Positions 15,761 to 26,866 of a DNA stretch of 64,000 bases are shown piece by piece; position 1 is the first letter of the stretch, and every line of letters starts with the position of its first letter. A program made the position numbers and the translations under genes. Origin of the DNA: Xanthobacteraceae bacterium (GTDB lineage Bacteria; Pseudomonadota; Alphaproteobacteria; Rhizobiales; Xanthobacteraceae); assembly GCA_019454205.1 (NCBI GenBank), contig CP075369.1, forward strand, positions 2,806,001 through 2,870,000, in the 5' to 3' direction. The notes under the pieces are model-generated. The model saw only the letters and a program-made list of their open reading frames with translations, did not search any database and was not told the DNA's origin.

Positions 15761-17004
15761 TGTCCGTCGAAGTCGTCACCTTCGGCTGCCGGCTCAACAT
15801 CACCGAGTCGGAAACCATCCGCCGCCACGCGGAAGCAGCAAAGCTCGAAAACACGATCATCGTGAATTCCTGCGCCGTCACCGGCGAAGCGGTGCGGCAG
15901 GCGCGCCAGCAAATCCGCCGCATGAAGCGCGAACGGCCAAACGTGCAGATCGTCGTCACCGGCTGCGCCGCGCAGACGGAAAGCGAGACCTTCGCCGCGA
16001 TGCCGGAAGTGGCGCGCGTGATCGGCAATGCGCGCAAGCTCGATGCCGGAACATGGCGCGAACCATTCGGCGCGCTCGAAAAAGTGCAGATCGACGACCT
16101 CGATTCAATCCGCGAGACCGCGCTGCATCTGGTCGATGGTTTCGAAGGCCACACCCGCGCTTTCGTGCAGATCCAGAACGGTTGCGACCATCGCTGCACT
16201 TTCTGCATCATTCCCTATGGCCGCGGCCCATCGCGCTCAGTCGGCGCAGGCGAAGTGGTTTCGCAAATCCGCGCGCTCGCGGAACGCGGCTACCGCGAGG
16301 TCGTGCTGACCGGCGTCGATCTCACCTCATGGGGCAACGATCTTCCCGGCGCGCCGAAGCTCGGCATGCTGGTGCGGCAAATCCTGAAGCATGTTCCCGA
16401 ATTGCCGCGCCTTCGCATTTCCTCCATCGACTCCATCGAGATCGACGAAGACTTCATGCGCGCGCTGGCCGAGGAAGAACGCCTCATGCCGCACCTGCAT
16501 CTCTCCTTGCAGGCGGGCGACGATCTCATCTTGAAGCGCATGAAGCGCCGCCATCTCACACGCGACGCCGTCCGTTTCACGGATGCGGCGCGCCGCCTGC
16601 GGCCCGGCATCGTGTTCGGCGCGGATTTCATCGCGGGCTTCCCGACCGAAACCGAAACGCATTTCGCAAACACACTGCAACACATCGAAGACTGCGGCCT
16701 CGCCTTCCTTCACGTCTTCCCGTTCTCGCCGCGCAAGGGCACACCCGCCGCGCGCATGCCGCAGCTTGGCCGCGAGATCGCAAAACAGCGCGCAAGCCTC
16801 CTGCGCACGAAAGGCGAAGAACTGCTGCGCCGTCATTTCGCGAACGAGATCGGCAAGTCGCGCCGCGTGCTGGTCGAGGGCAGCGGCTTCGAGGGCCGCA
16901 GCGAGCATTTCATGCCGGTGAAACTCGCGCGGCGCTTCGCGCGCGGTGCCATCGCCGAAGTGCGGATTGCGGATCACGACGAACGCGGGCTACTTGCAGC
17001 ATGA
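15760..17004 (+). CDS. mtaB: tRNA t6A37 methylthiotransferase
   Basis: MtaB adds a methylthio group to t6A37 in ANN-decoding tRNAs; the t6A itself needs TsaD (54517-55548). The 414-residue protein has the UPF0004 domain with three cluster cysteines (VTFGCRLN, VNSCAV, VTGCAAQ), the radical-SAM motif GCDHRCTFCIIPYGRG, and a C-terminal TRAM-type segment. The start ATG overlaps the dapF stop. It could be mistaken for MiaB, but CxxxCxxC followed by IIPYGRGPSRS and the shorter form favour MtaB. Confidence 0.93.
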   Translation: MSVEVVTFGCRLNITESETIRRHAEAAKLENTIIVNSCAVTGEAVRQARQQIRRMKRERPNVQIVVTGCAAQTESETFAAMPEVARVIGNARKLDAGTWREPFGALEKVQIDDLDSIRETALHLVDGFEGHTRAFVQIQNGCDHRCTFCIIPYGRGPSRSVGAGEVVSQIRALAERGYREVVLTGVDLTSWGNDLPGAPKLGMLVRQILKHVPELPRLRISSIDSIEIDEDFMRALAEEERLMPHLHLSLQAGDDLILKRMKRRHLTRDAVRFTDAARRLRPGIVFGADFIAGFPTETETHFANTLQHIEDCGLAFLHVFPFSPRKGTPAARMPQLGREIAKQRASLLRTKGEELLRRHFANEIGKSRRVLVEGSGFEGRSEHFMPVKLARRFARGAIAEVRIADHDERGLLAA

Positions 17005-17014
17005 GAACCGCAGC

Positions 17015-17932
17015 ATGAGTTTCTGGAAACGCCTCACCGGCGGCCTGTCGCGCTCCGCCTCGCGCCTCGGCGAAGGCTTGGCGCGCATCGGCTTTCGCGG
17101 CGCCGACCCGAAGACGTTGCAGGAAGTCGAAGACCTCCTGATCGCATCCGACATCGGCGTCGAGACCTCGACGAAAATCGTCTCCGCGCTGAACGACGGC
17201 CGCCTCGGCGAGCGCTACGACGAAGCCGACTTCAAGGCGCTGATTGCTTCCGAAGTCGAGAAGGTGCTGGCGAAGGTCGAACAGCCGCTCGACGTTACCG
17301 CGCACAAGCCCTTCGTGGTGCTCGCGGTCGGCGTGAACGGCTCCGGCAAGACCACGACGCTCGGCAAGCTGGCAGCGAAACTCCACGCCGAGGGCAAGAA
17401 GGTCACGCTCGGCGCAGCCGATACCTTCCGCGCCGCCGCCATCGAGCAACTCAAACTCTGGGCCGGGCGCACCAATTCTTCCATCGTCGCGAAGGCGCAA
17501 GGCTCCGATCCCGCGGGCGTCGCGTTCGAGGCGATGGAGAAGGCGCGCGAGGAAAACGCGGACGTGCTGCTGATCGACACGGCGGGCCGCCTCCAGAACA
17601 AAGAGTCGCTCATGGGCGAACTCGAAAAGATCGTCCGCGTGATCAAGAAGATCGACGCCAGTGCGCCGCATGCGGTGCTGCTCGTCCTCGACGCGACCGT
17701 CGGCCAGAACGCGCTCCTGCAAGTCGAAGCCTTCAAGCAGGTCGCGGGCGTCACCGGCCTTGTCGTGACCAAGCTCGACGGCACCGCGAAGGGCGGCATC
17801 CTGGTTGCGATCTCGACCCGCTACGAACTGCCGGTGCACTTCATCGGCGTCGGCGAAAGCGTGGACGATCTCGAAACCTTCTCCGCGAAGGAGTTTTCGC
17901 GCGCGCTGGTCGGCCTCGACAAAGACGCTTGA
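17015..17932 (+). CDS. ftsY: Signal recognition particle receptor FtsY
   Basis: FtsY is the membrane-associated GTPase receptor for Ffh-ribosome complexes. The start MSFWKRLTGGLSRSASRL at 17015 gives 305 residues, a short form without the long acidic A domain of E. coli; an amphipathic N-helix remains. The NG domain shows GVNGSGKTTTLGKLA near residue 108, DTFRAAAIEQLKLW, LIDTAGRLQNKESLM and TKLDGTAKGG. It starts 10 bases after mtaB. Confidence 0.96.
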   Translation: MSFWKRLTGGLSRSASRLGEGLARIGFRGADPKTLQEVEDLLIASDIGVETSTKIVSALNDGRLGERYDEADFKALIASEVEKVLAKVEQPLDVTAHKPFVVLAVGVNGSGKTTTLGKLAAKLHAEGKKVTLGAADTFRAAAIEQLKLWAGRTNSSIVAKAQGSDPAGVAFEAMEKAREENADVLLIDTAGRLQNKESLMGELEKIVRVIKKIDASAPHAVLLVLDATVGQNALLQVEAFKQVAGVTGLVVTKLDGTAKGGILVAISTRYELPVHFIGVGESVDDLETFSAKEFSRALVGLDKDA

Positions 17933-17963
17933 AACCGCCGCATTCCGCGGGCAACAGAACGGC

Positions 17964-18551
17964 ATGACCGACACAACCGCCGCCCCGAAGAAACACCTCG
18001 CGCCGCTCCCGAAACTGCTGCTCGATCTGGGGCCGCTGCTTCTGTTCTTCTTCGCCAACTCATGGGGCGGCATCTATTTCGCGACCGGCGCATTCATGGT
18101 CGCGACCCTCGTCACGCTCGCCATCAGCTATTACCTGATCCGCCGCTTCCCGGTCATGCCGATCGTGACCGCGGTGATCGTGATGGTGTTCGGCGCGCTG
18201 ACGCTGTGGCTGCACAACGACACCTTCATCAAGCTGAAGCCGACGATCATCTACGTCATCTTCGCGGTCGTGCTGCTCGCAGGCCTCGCCACCGGCCGCC
18301 CGCTGTTCAAGATCGTGCTCGACGGCGCGCTGCACCTGAAAGAAGAAGGCTGGAAGAAGCTCACCGTGAACTGGTCGGTGTTCTTCCTCGCGATGGCGGT
18401 GGTGAACGAATTCGTCTGGCGCTCGTTCACGACCGACCAGTGGGTCGCGTTCAAGACCTTCGGCTTCCTGCCGATTACGCTGCTGTTCGCCTTCTCGCAG
18501 GCGCCGATCATGCTCAAGTACGCCGAGAACGAACCGGGCGCGAAGTCCTAG
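17964..18551 (+). CDS. yciB: Septation protein A / inner membrane protein YciB
   Basis: The 195-residue, five-to-six-helix membrane protein has the family motifs LLLDLGPLLLFFFAN, GIYFATGAFM, EEGWKKLTVNWSVFF and NEFVWRSFTTDQWVAFK. YciB homologues affect envelope maintenance and division; the old name IspZ reflects the same family. The start is ATG 17964, 31 bases after ftsY. Its TAG stop shares the palindrome CTAG with the stop of the convergent HxlR gene. Confidence 0.93.
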   Translation: MTDTTAAPKKHLAPLPKLLLDLGPLLLFFFANSWGGIYFATGAFMVATLVTLAISYYLIRRFPVMPIVTAVIVMVFGALTLWLHNDTFIKLKPTIIYVIFAVVLLAGLATGRPLFKIVLDGALHLKEEGWKKLTVNWSVFFLAMAVVNEFVWRSFTTDQWVAFKTFGFLPITLLFAFSQAPIMLKYAENEPGAKS

Positions 18552-19048
18552 CGCATCGCCGCGAGTTTTCGCGCGATCACTTTCGTCCCTGCCTTCGCCG
18601 CCCCGCCCGGACCGGGCAGCGCCTTCAGGTTATCCGCGTGAAGCGCCTCGCCGCATCCTGAGCACACGACTTGCGCGCTGATTTTCTTGCCGCATCCGGT
18701 ATGCACGAACAGGATCGGCTTGCCTTCCTTTGAGGCCACCCAACGGTCTCCCCATGCCGTCAGCGCGGCAAGGATGGGCACGAGGCCGCGCCCCGCTTCC
18801 GTCAGATGGTATTCGTAACGCAACGGCTTCTCGCTGTAGGCGACGCGCCGGACAATGCGGTTCTCGACGAGCGCACCGAGCCTTCGGGTCAACAGGTTGC
18901 GCGAAATGCCCAGATCCTCGGCAAGATCGTCGAAGCGCGTCACGCCGAGGAACAGATCGCGCACGATAAGGGGCGACCACCAATCGCCAATCACTTCCAG
19001 CGAGCGGGCGATGGAGCAGTGCATCTTTTCGAAGCTGGTTCTTTTCAT
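18548..19048 (-). CDS. HxlR-family transcriptional regulator with Cys-rich tail
   Basis: The 166-residue protein starts MKRTSFEKMHCSIARSLEVI at 19048. It has the HxlR winged helix (IGDWWSPLIVRDLFLGVTRF, EDLGISRNLLTRRL, VAYSEKPLRYEYHLTEAGRG), with the usual N-terminal Cys of this family at residue 10. An added C-terminal segment holds HTGCG and VCSGCGEAL, which could bind zinc or respond to oxidation (inference). It is divergent from the NTF2-like gene at 19121, and palindromes lie between them, suggesting autoregulation and control of the neighbour. Confidence 0.9.
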   Translation of the reverse strand: MKRTSFEKMHCSIARSLEVIGDWWSPLIVRDLFLGVTRFDDLAEDLGISRNLLTRRLGALVENRIVRRVAYSEKPLRYEYHLTEAGRGLVPILAALTAWGDRWVASKEGKPILFVHTGCGKKISAQVVCSGCGEALHADNLKALPGPGGAAKAGTKVIARKLAAMR

Positions 19049-19072
19049 GGCGTCACGATAGTGGGTTGCTTC

Positions 19073-19110
19073 ATTGAACTCAATGTGCAACCTTGGTTCA
19101 ATCATTGAAC
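19073..19110. promoter_or_regulatory. Candidate HxlR operator palindromes
   Basis: Two palindromes sit between the divergent genes: ATTGAACTCAAT (19073-19084, near-perfect) and GTTCAAT-C-ATTGAAC (19096-19110, perfect 7-1-7). They share TTGAA half-sites and are about 24 bases centre to centre. The second lies 11 bases before the ATG at 19121. Confidence 0.6.
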
Positions 19111-19120
19111 TTACAAGCCC

Positions 19121-19576
19121 ATGTACCACGCCATCGTCCGCGCCAGGATCGGAAGCCTGTTCGACGCAATCAATCGCGGCGACGCGGAGCCGGTCTTGCG
19201 GGCTTTCGCGCCGCGCTTCGAGCACATTTTCCTCGGCGAACGCCACGCCCTTTGCGGAACGCGCCGCACGCAGGCTTCGACGCGCCGCTGGTACGAACGG
19301 CTCTATCGGCTGTTGCCGGACATCAAATTCGATCTGAAAAGGATCAATGTAAGCGGCACGCCGTGGAACACGATTGCCTCGGTCGAATGGAGAGAAACCA
19401 ACTCCGGCACCGATGGCGTGAGGACTTCCGCGGAAGGTGTTCACGTCGCGCGGCTTGCATGGGGCCGCATGACGCAACTCATCATCTGTCCGGATACAAC
19501 CGTGCTGTCCGCAACGCTGGAACGGCTCGCCCTTGCCGGAAACGCCGAAGCGAAAGCGGAACCGATCGTCGATTGA
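19121..19576 (+). CDS. NTF2/SnoaL-like family protein
   Basis: The 151-residue protein has the fold signature of SnoaL/NTF2-like proteins: an N-terminal helix pair (RIGSLFDAINRGDAEPVLRA), FAPRFEHIFLGERHALCG, the segment RRWYERLYRLLPDIKFDLKR, then alternating strands (TIASVEWRETNSGTDG, HVARLAWGRMTQL). Such proteins are small enzymes or binding proteins; the substrate cannot be predicted. The gene is divergent from an HxlR regulator with putative operators between them, so it is the probable regulatory target. Confidence 0.75.
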   Translation: MYHAIVRARIGSLFDAINRGDAEPVLRAFAPRFEHIFLGERHALCGTRRTQASTRRWYERLYRLLPDIKFDLKRINVSGTPWNTIASVEWRETNSGTDGVRTSAEGVHVARLAWGRMTQLIICPDTTVLSATLERLALAGNAEAKAEPIVD

Positions 19577-19582
19577 ACGAAG

Positions 19583-20125
19583 TCAGCGCGCGGCCAGCGC
19601 CTTCTCGATCTCGGCGAGGAAGCGCGGAAAGTTTTCCGGCGTCAGCGGACCGACCTGCTTGTAGCGGATCTTTCCGTCGCGCCCGACGATGAACGTCTCC
19701 GGCACGCCGTACACGCCCCATTCGATTGCCGCGCGCCCGTCGCCGTCCACGCCGATTCGCGCGAACGGATTGCCGTGCTCTTGCAGGAAGCGCAGCGCCG
19801 CCGGCGTCTTGTCCTTGTAGTTGATGCCTGCGATCTGGATGCGCTTGTCGCGCGAAAGTCGCGTCAGCAACGGATGTTCGAGGCGGCACGGCGCACACCA
19901 CGACGCCCAGAAATTCACGACCGTCACCTGCCCGTGCAACGCCTCAAGCGTGAGCGGCTGGGCGCTCGCTCCGTCGAGCGGCGCCAGCGTCACCTGCGGC
20001 ACCGGCTTGTCGAGGAGCGCCGACGGCACGACCGAAGGATCGCCGCTATAGAGGCGAACGAAGAATATCCCCGCGAGTATTGCGAAGATGCCGAGCGGAA
20101 TCAGCACCGCGAGACGGCGCATCAT
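19583..20125 (-). CDS. ccmG: Cytochrome c maturation thioredoxin CcmG/DsbE
   Basis: CcmG reduces the apocytochrome c CxxCH thiols before haem attachment. The 180-residue protein has one N-terminal membrane anchor (RLAVLIPLGIFAILAGIFFV) and a periplasmic thioredoxin fold with the active site FWASWCAPCRLEHP near residue 78 and the family's GVYGVPETFIVGRDGKI with its cis-Pro. Its ATG overlaps the end of ccmD by four bases. It is the last gene of ccmA-ccmB-ccmC-ccmD-ccmG. Confidence 0.95.
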   Translation of the reverse strand: MMRRLAVLIPLGIFAILAGIFFVRLYSGDPSVVPSALLDKPVPQVTLAPLDGASAQPLTLEALHGQVTVVNFWASWCAPCRLEHPLLTRLSRDKRIQIAGINYKDKTPAALRFLQEHGNPFARIGVDGDGRAAIEWGVYGVPETFIVGRDGKIRYKQVGPLTPENFPRFLAEIEKALAAR

Positions 20126-20280
20126 GTTTCCGAGCGGCGCTTGATGCCCCGCGCTTCGAGATCGGCGAGCGCGCGCTTCTGCGCGCGGTGATCGAGTACG
20201 ACCCACGCCGCCAGCATCGCGAAGACGACAAGCGCCACGCCGTAAGCGCCGAAGATGTAGGGAGCGTGCGCGCCGAACAT
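20122..20280 (-). CDS. ccmD: Haem exporter protein CcmD
   Basis: This short frame encodes 52 residues, MFGAHAPYIFGAYGVALVVF and onward, ending IKRRSET. It has the CcmD pattern: a short N-terminus, Tyr-Ile-x-x-Ala-Tyr, one membrane helix (about residues 8-27) and a charged tail (LDHRAQKRALADLEARGIKR). CcmD is needed to release holo-CcmE from the CcmABCD complex. The ATG overlaps the ccmC stop by one base, and the TGA overlaps the ccmG ATG by four, so position and family agree. Confidence 0.93.
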   Translation of the reverse strand: MFGAHAPYIFGAYGVALVVFAMLAAWVVLDHRAQKRALADLEARGIKRRSET

Positions 20281-21008
20281 CACTGCGCCCCGCTTGCGGC
20301 AAGGATGCGCAGCGTGCGCACCCGGCGGCGCAGGATTTCGTTACGCATCGCCGCCATCAGCAATGCGCCGAACAGAAACGCAAAACCGAGTGCGGATACC
20401 AACAGCGGCGTAAGGAACGCCGGATGAATCGTCGGCCCGCCGAAGCGCAGCACCGAAGCCGGCTGGTGCAGCGTGCTCCACCAGTCCACCGAGAACTTGA
20501 TGATCGGCAGGTTGATCGACCCGGCGAGCGTCAGCACCGAAACCGCGCGCGCCGCCAGTCCCGGCTCCTCGAACGCGCGCCACAGCGCGATGATGCCGAG
20601 ATAGATCAGGAGCAGCACCAGCACCGAGGTCAGCCGCCCGTCCCATTGCCAGTAGGTGCCCCACGCCGGGCGGCCCCACAGTGCGCCGGAAACCAGACAC
20701 ACCACGCAGAACGCCGCGCCGATGGGTGCCGCCGCCTTCTGCGCGACATCGGCGAGCGGATGCCGCCATACCAGCGTGCCGAGTGCGGCAATCGCCATGA
20801 AAGCGAAAATACCCATCGACAACCACGCAGAGGGAACGTGCAGGAAGATGATCTTCACCGACTCGCCCTGGTCGCGTTCCGGCGGCGCGAGGAAGCCGAG
20901 CGTCAGGCCGAGCGCGATCAACGCAACTGCAAGCAGCGCGAACAACGGCACGCCCCAGCGCGCGAAGCGCAGGAAGCGGTGCGGATTGGCGAGATCGGAA
21001 ACCGGCAT
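20280..21008 (-). CDS. ccmC: Haem exporter / haem-handling protein CcmC
   Basis: CcmC loads haem on CcmE. The 242-residue protein has six predicted helices, the tryptophan-rich motif WGRPAWGTYWQWDGRLTS near residue 120, and the two conserved periplasmic His flanking it (FLHVPSAWLSM and STLHQPAS). Its start MPVSDLANPHRFLRF is at 21008, inside a frame that is open further upstream. It ends on the ATG of ccmD. The 63 bases between it and ccmB show nothing recognisable. Confidence 0.95.
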   Translation of the reverse strand: MPVSDLANPHRFLRFARWGVPLFALLAVALIALGLTLGFLAPPERDQGESVKIIFLHVPSAWLSMGIFAFMAIAALGTLVWRHPLADVAQKAAAPIGAAFCVVCLVSGALWGRPAWGTYWQWDGRLTSVLVLLLIYLGIIALWRAFEEPGLAARAVSVLTLAGSINLPIIKFSVDWWSTLHQPASVLRFGGPTIHPAFLTPLLVSALGFAFLFGALLMAAMRNEILRRRVRTLRILAASGAQ

Positions 21009-21071
21009 GGCGGCGTCTCTTATGCTCCGGGATTTTTCGAGGCAATGCGGCAAAACAAATTCATGCGGACC

Positions 21072-21740
21072 TCAGGAACGCGCCAGCCGGATTGCGGCCG
21101 CCGCCGCGACCGGCCCGATCACGAAGCCGAACAGCGCGGTTGCGAGCAGCAGCTTGAACGGAGTTCCAAATACTTCTCCGGCTATCGCGGATTCGGTTGC
21201 CGCCGCGCCGAAGATCAGCACCGGGATCGTGAACGGCAGCACGAGGATCGCAACCAGCATGCCCGCGCGCGGCAGCGCCACCGACACCGCCGCGCCGATC
21301 AGGCCGAGAAACGTGATTGCGGGTGTGCCAACGAGCAGCAGCAACGCAGCCGCGAACAACGCCTTGCCGCTCACGCCGAGCAGGATGCCGAACACCGGGA
21401 CCGCGACTGCAAGCGACAACCCGGTCATCAGCCAGTGCGCGATCCCCTTCGCGGCGGCGACCGCTTCCATCGGCAGCGGCGCGAGTTGCAGGAGATCGAG
21501 GCTGCCGTCCTCGTGGTCGGCCGCGAAGATGCGCTCCAGCCCCAGGAGGCTCGCGAGCAACGCGCCGATCCAGAGGATCGCGGGACCGACCCGCGACAAC
21601 AGGCCGAGATCGGGACCGATGGCGAAAGCCGACACCATCACGACCGAAAGAAAGAAGATCAGTCCCGCGCCGAGCGCGCCGCCCGCGCGCATGCCGAGCC
21701 GGAGATCGCGCGCGATGATGATGCCCATGGCGCGGATCAT
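21072..21740 (-). CDS. ccmB: Haem exporter permease CcmB
   Basis: CcmB is the membrane subunit of the CcmAB ABC complex that drives holo-CcmE release. The 222 residues form about six hydrophobic helices, with the family stretches IARDLRLGMRAGGALG, GLERIFAADHEDGSLDLLQL and PLPMEAVAAAKGIAHWL. The start overlaps the ccmA stop by four bases (21737-21740), giving coupled translation. Confidence 0.95.
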   Translation of the reverse strand: MIRAMGIIIARDLRLGMRAGGALGAGLIFFLSVVMVSAFAIGPDLGLLSRVGPAILWIGALLASLLGLERIFAADHEDGSLDLLQLAPLPMEAVAAAKGIAHWLMTGLSLAVAVPVFGILLGVSGKALFAAALLLLVGTPAITFLGLIGAAVSVALPRAGMLVAILVLPFTIPVLIFGAAATESAIAGEVFGTPFKLLLATALFGFVIGPVAAAAAIRLARS

Positions 21741-22360
21741 GCGATTTCCTTCTCCACCACCGCCTGCGCCGCGCGTGCGAAGGAAATCTCCCGCGACGGC
21801 GCGACGTCGAGCGTGCCGTGGCTCGCGATCATCGCCATGCCGCCGCCTGCGCGGTGCTCCGTAATAATGCCGGTCAGCACCGCACGGCCTTCCGTGTCGA
21901 GTGCTGCATCCGGCTCGTCGAGCAGCCAGAGCGGACGCCGGATGGTCAGCAACCGCGCGATGGCGAGGCGGCGTTTCTGTCCGGCGGAAAGATTGCGCGC
22001 GGGCAAATCCTGCAAGGGCAGAAGATGCAGCCGGTGCAGGGCCGTCTCCGGCGTGAGCTTGCCGCCGCCACCGTAGAGGTCGCGCCAGAATTCGAGGTTC
22101 TCGGAAACCGTCAGCGCCTCGCGTACCGCCCCCGCATGGCCGAGATAATGGATGTGATCCTGTAGTTCGCCGCCTTCGAGTGTCAGCGTACCGCCGTCGA
22201 GCGGCAAAAGGCCCGCGACCTGCCGCAGCAGCGACGATTTCCCCGCGCCGTTCGGCCCCACGACCAGCAGGGCTTCGCCCGGTTCGAGCGAAAACGACAT
22301 CCCGTCATACAAAGCCCGCCCGCCGCGGATGCAGGCGAGCCGCTCGGCGATCAGCCGCAT
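21737..22360 (-). CDS. ccmA: Haem exporter ATPase CcmA
   Basis: The ABC ATPase of the cytochrome c maturation complex. The start MRLIAERLACIRGGRALYDG at 22360 gives 207 residues. Motifs: Walker A VVGPNGAGKSSLLR, signature NLSAGQKRRLAIARL, Walker B LWLLDEPDAALD, and the switch His in MIASHG. This is a normal, complete CcmA. It is the first gene of the ccm operon and is divergent from acnA, with 142 bases between the two starts. Confidence 0.95.
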   Translation of the reverse strand: MRLIAERLACIRGGRALYDGMSFSLEPGEALLVVGPNGAGKSSLLRQVAGLLPLDGGTLTLEGGELQDHIHYLGHAGAVREALTVSENLEFWRDLYGGGGKLTPETALHRLHLLPLQDLPARNLSAGQKRRLAIARLLTIRRPLWLLDEPDAALDTEGRAVLTGIITEHRAGGGMAMIASHGTLDVAPSREISFARAAQAVVEKEIA

Positions 22361-22391
22361 CGGGATCGACTTTCGATCAAATGCCCGGTCA

Positions 22392-22419
22392 TTGCCCTTG
22401 TTCCGAATAGTTCTATAAA
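22392..22419 (+). promoter_or_regulatory. Candidate sigma-70 promoter of acnA
   Basis: TTGCCC (22392-22397) and TATAAA (22414-22419) with a 16-base spacer, in the ccmA-acnA divergent gap. A start near 22426 would give a leader of about 77 bases. Confidence 0.45.
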
Positions 22420-22502
22420 GCGGCTTATCAGCCTTGGCACCCGACGAGAAACGCCACCGGCCGGGTACAGGCACGCATCACTCTTACCCAGCGGGAAATG
22501 CC

Positions 22503-25214
<2,712 letters not shown>

Positions 25215-25236
25215 GCTAACGCACTGGAATCAAAGC

Positions 25237-25272
25237 AAAGCCGCCGCTCACCCAAGTGTGAGTGGCGGCTTT
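25237..25272 (+). terminator. Rho-independent terminator of acnA
   Basis: A 15-bp stem (25237-25251 with 25258-25272, one G-U pair) lies 22 bases after acnA, with a short T-run. Confidence 0.8.
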
Positions 25273-25316
25273 CGCTTGGCGGTGCCTATGGTCGGCTCTC
25301 ATCAATCGGTGACGAC

Positions 25317-26042
25317 ATGAATGTGGCACGTACCCTCGGACTCGTCGCGGTCCTCTCCATGCTGACCGGCACGAGCGCCGCGCAGGCCGGCAGCAAACCG
25401 GTAATCGAACTCTTCACCAGCCAGGGCTGCAATTCGTGCCCGCCCGCGGACGCGCTGTTCGGCCGCCTTGCCGACAATCCGGGGCTGATCCCGCTCACCC
25501 TTTCGGTCGACTACTGGGACTATCTCGGCTGGCGCGACACGCTCGCGCTGAACGCACACACGAAGCGCCAGCGCGGCTATTCGCGCACGCGCGGCGACAT
25601 GAACGTCTATACCCCGCAGGCAATCGTGAACGGCGGCGACTTCACCATCGGTAGCGACCAGCGCCAGATCGACGCGGCGATACGCAAGGTCAACACGGCT
25701 AGCACGCACGGCGTTCCGGTGAAGCTCCAGCGCAACGGCGACACGCTTGCGGTCGAAGTCGGCAACGGCGACGGCAGCGCGCAAATCTGGCTGCTCTCCG
25801 TCACGCACAAAGTGAGGGTGCCGATCGCGCGCGGCGAGAACAAGGGCGAGACCATCGTCTATACCAACGTGGTCCGTTCCTGGCGCAACCTCGGCAACTT
25901 CGACGGCAAGCCGGTGAAGCTCAACATCCCTGTCTCGGAGATCGTGAAGAACGAAGCCGACACCGTCGTCGTGCTGGTGCAGGCGGGCAGCGAGAACGCA
26001 CCCGGCGCGATTCGCGGCGCGGAGATTCTTTCGCTGCGCTGA
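25317..26042 (+). CDS. DUF1223 exported thioredoxin-like protein
   Basis: The 241-residue protein has a signal peptide (MNVARTLGLVAVLSMLTGTS) and then the DUF1223 start VIELFTSQGCNSCPPADALF, with a CNSC dithiol at residues 39-42 in a thioredoxin-like fold. Further family motifs are SVDYWDYLGWRDTLA and YTPQAIVNGG. DUF1223 proteins are common in alphaproteobacteria and their role is unproven; a periplasmic redox function fits the CxxC. The gene stands alone between two terminators. Confidence 0.9.
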   Translation: MNVARTLGLVAVLSMLTGTSAAQAGSKPVIELFTSQGCNSCPPADALFGRLADNPGLIPLTLSVDYWDYLGWRDTLALNAHTKRQRGYSRTRGDMNVYTPQAIVNGGDFTIGSDQRQIDAAIRKVNTASTHGVPVKLQRNGDTLAVEVGNGDGSAQIWLLSVTHKVRVPIARGENKGETIVYTNVVRSWRNLGNFDGKPVKLNIPVSEIVKNEADTVVVLVQAGSENAPGAIRGAEILSLR

Positions 26043-26071
26043 TTCGCTAATCGCAATACGCAAAAAAAAAC

Positions 26072-26095
26072 AGGGCCGGGAAACCGGCCCTTTTT
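26072..26095 (+). terminator. Rho-independent terminator
   Basis: An 8-bp GC stem (26072-26079 with 26084-26091), a GAAA loop, an A-run before and a T-run after. It ends the DUF1223 gene. Confidence 0.85.
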
Positions 26096-26425
26096 AATTG
26101 CGGGACTTAACTCTGGGGTTGCGCCTCGCCGCAAGTTTTCGCGGAGGGAAAATGGGCCGGCCCGATCAAACCCGGGGGCTGGGGGGCTGGGATTAACCGG
26201 TGCTCAATCGAACCGGCCCGGAGGCTACAAGAAGAAATCTCGCTGCCGCCTTGGGCGCGCGCTTGGCCGGAATGGGGCGTCTTTATGATATTTCGCCCGC
26301 CGTGGAACTTTGGAATCTGCAAATATTTTCAGCACGTAAGCGGGGACTTGCCCCGCCGCGCGGGCAGCGCAATCATGACGTTGCCGCGACAGCCGCGGTG
26401 AACGAGGCAGGAGGCGCGAACAGCA
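26096..26425. other. Intergenic region with lower GC content
   Basis: About 330 bases with no convincing gene. It contains a G-rich patch near 26180 and a small inverted repeat GCGGGG / CCCCGC near 26339-26355. It probably carries the promoter of the DUF2794 gene. I see nothing else. Confidence 0.5.
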
Positions 26426-26788
26426 TTGAGCGATCTCGAGCCGATAGCGTTTCCGGGGCGCGCGAAAGCCGCGACAACCGCCCCTGCACCCAGAAACACC
26501 ACGTTCGACCGCCGCGAGTTGCTGCGCATCCTCGACCTCTACGGACGCATGGTGGCTGCCGGTGAGTGGCGCGATTATGCGATCGCTTTTCTGAAAGATC
26601 GCGCCGTTTTTTCCGTATTCCGCCGCGCCTCGGAACAGCCGCTCTATTCGATCGAGAAAATCCCCGCGCTCGCCCGCAAGCAAGGCGAGTATGCCGTGGT
26701 ATCTTCCGCGGGTTTCGTCCTGAAGCGCGGCCGCGATCTGGACCGCGTGCTGGCCGTGATCGACAAGCGCCTCAGCGTCGTGAACTAA
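26426..26788 (+). CDS. DUF2794 family protein
   Basis: This alphaproteobacterial family of unknown function is recognised by NTTFDRRELLRILDLYGRMV, AAGEWRDYAIAFLKDRAVFS, VFRRASEQPLYSIEKIPALA and GFVLKRGRDLDRVL. The 120-residue length fits. The apparent start is TTG at 26426, about ten bases behind AGGAGGCG; no ATG is available nearby. The product is cytoplasmic, with no signal or membrane segment. Its stop codon overlaps the first bases of a dispersed repeat. Confidence 0.88.
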   Translation: MSDLEPIAFPGRAKAATTAPAPRNTTFDRRELLRILDLYGRMVAAGEWRDYAIAFLKDRAVFSVFRRASEQPLYSIEKIPALARKQGEYAVVSSAGFVLKRGRDLDRVLAVIDKRLSVVN

Positions 26789-26836
26789 AGCGTGATCCCG
26801 AAAAGTGGGTACCGGTTTTCGGACAAGATCACGCTT
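26788..26836. repeat. Dispersed palindromic repeat, family B
   Basis: A 49-bp inverted repeat with perfect 10-base arms (AAGCGTGATC / GATCACGCTT). It overlaps the last base of the DUF2794 stop codon and shares a 26-base identical core with 13585-13630 in reverse. Confidence 0.8.
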
Positions 26837-26866
26837 CAACCAAAAAACCGCGCCCCCTCAAAGCAA

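Noticed and set aside
20424..22076. A 550-codon open frame antisense to ccmC-ccmB-ccmA
   Set aside because: The true strand has five overlapping recognised ccm genes; this one has only Arg/Gln/His-rich sequence.
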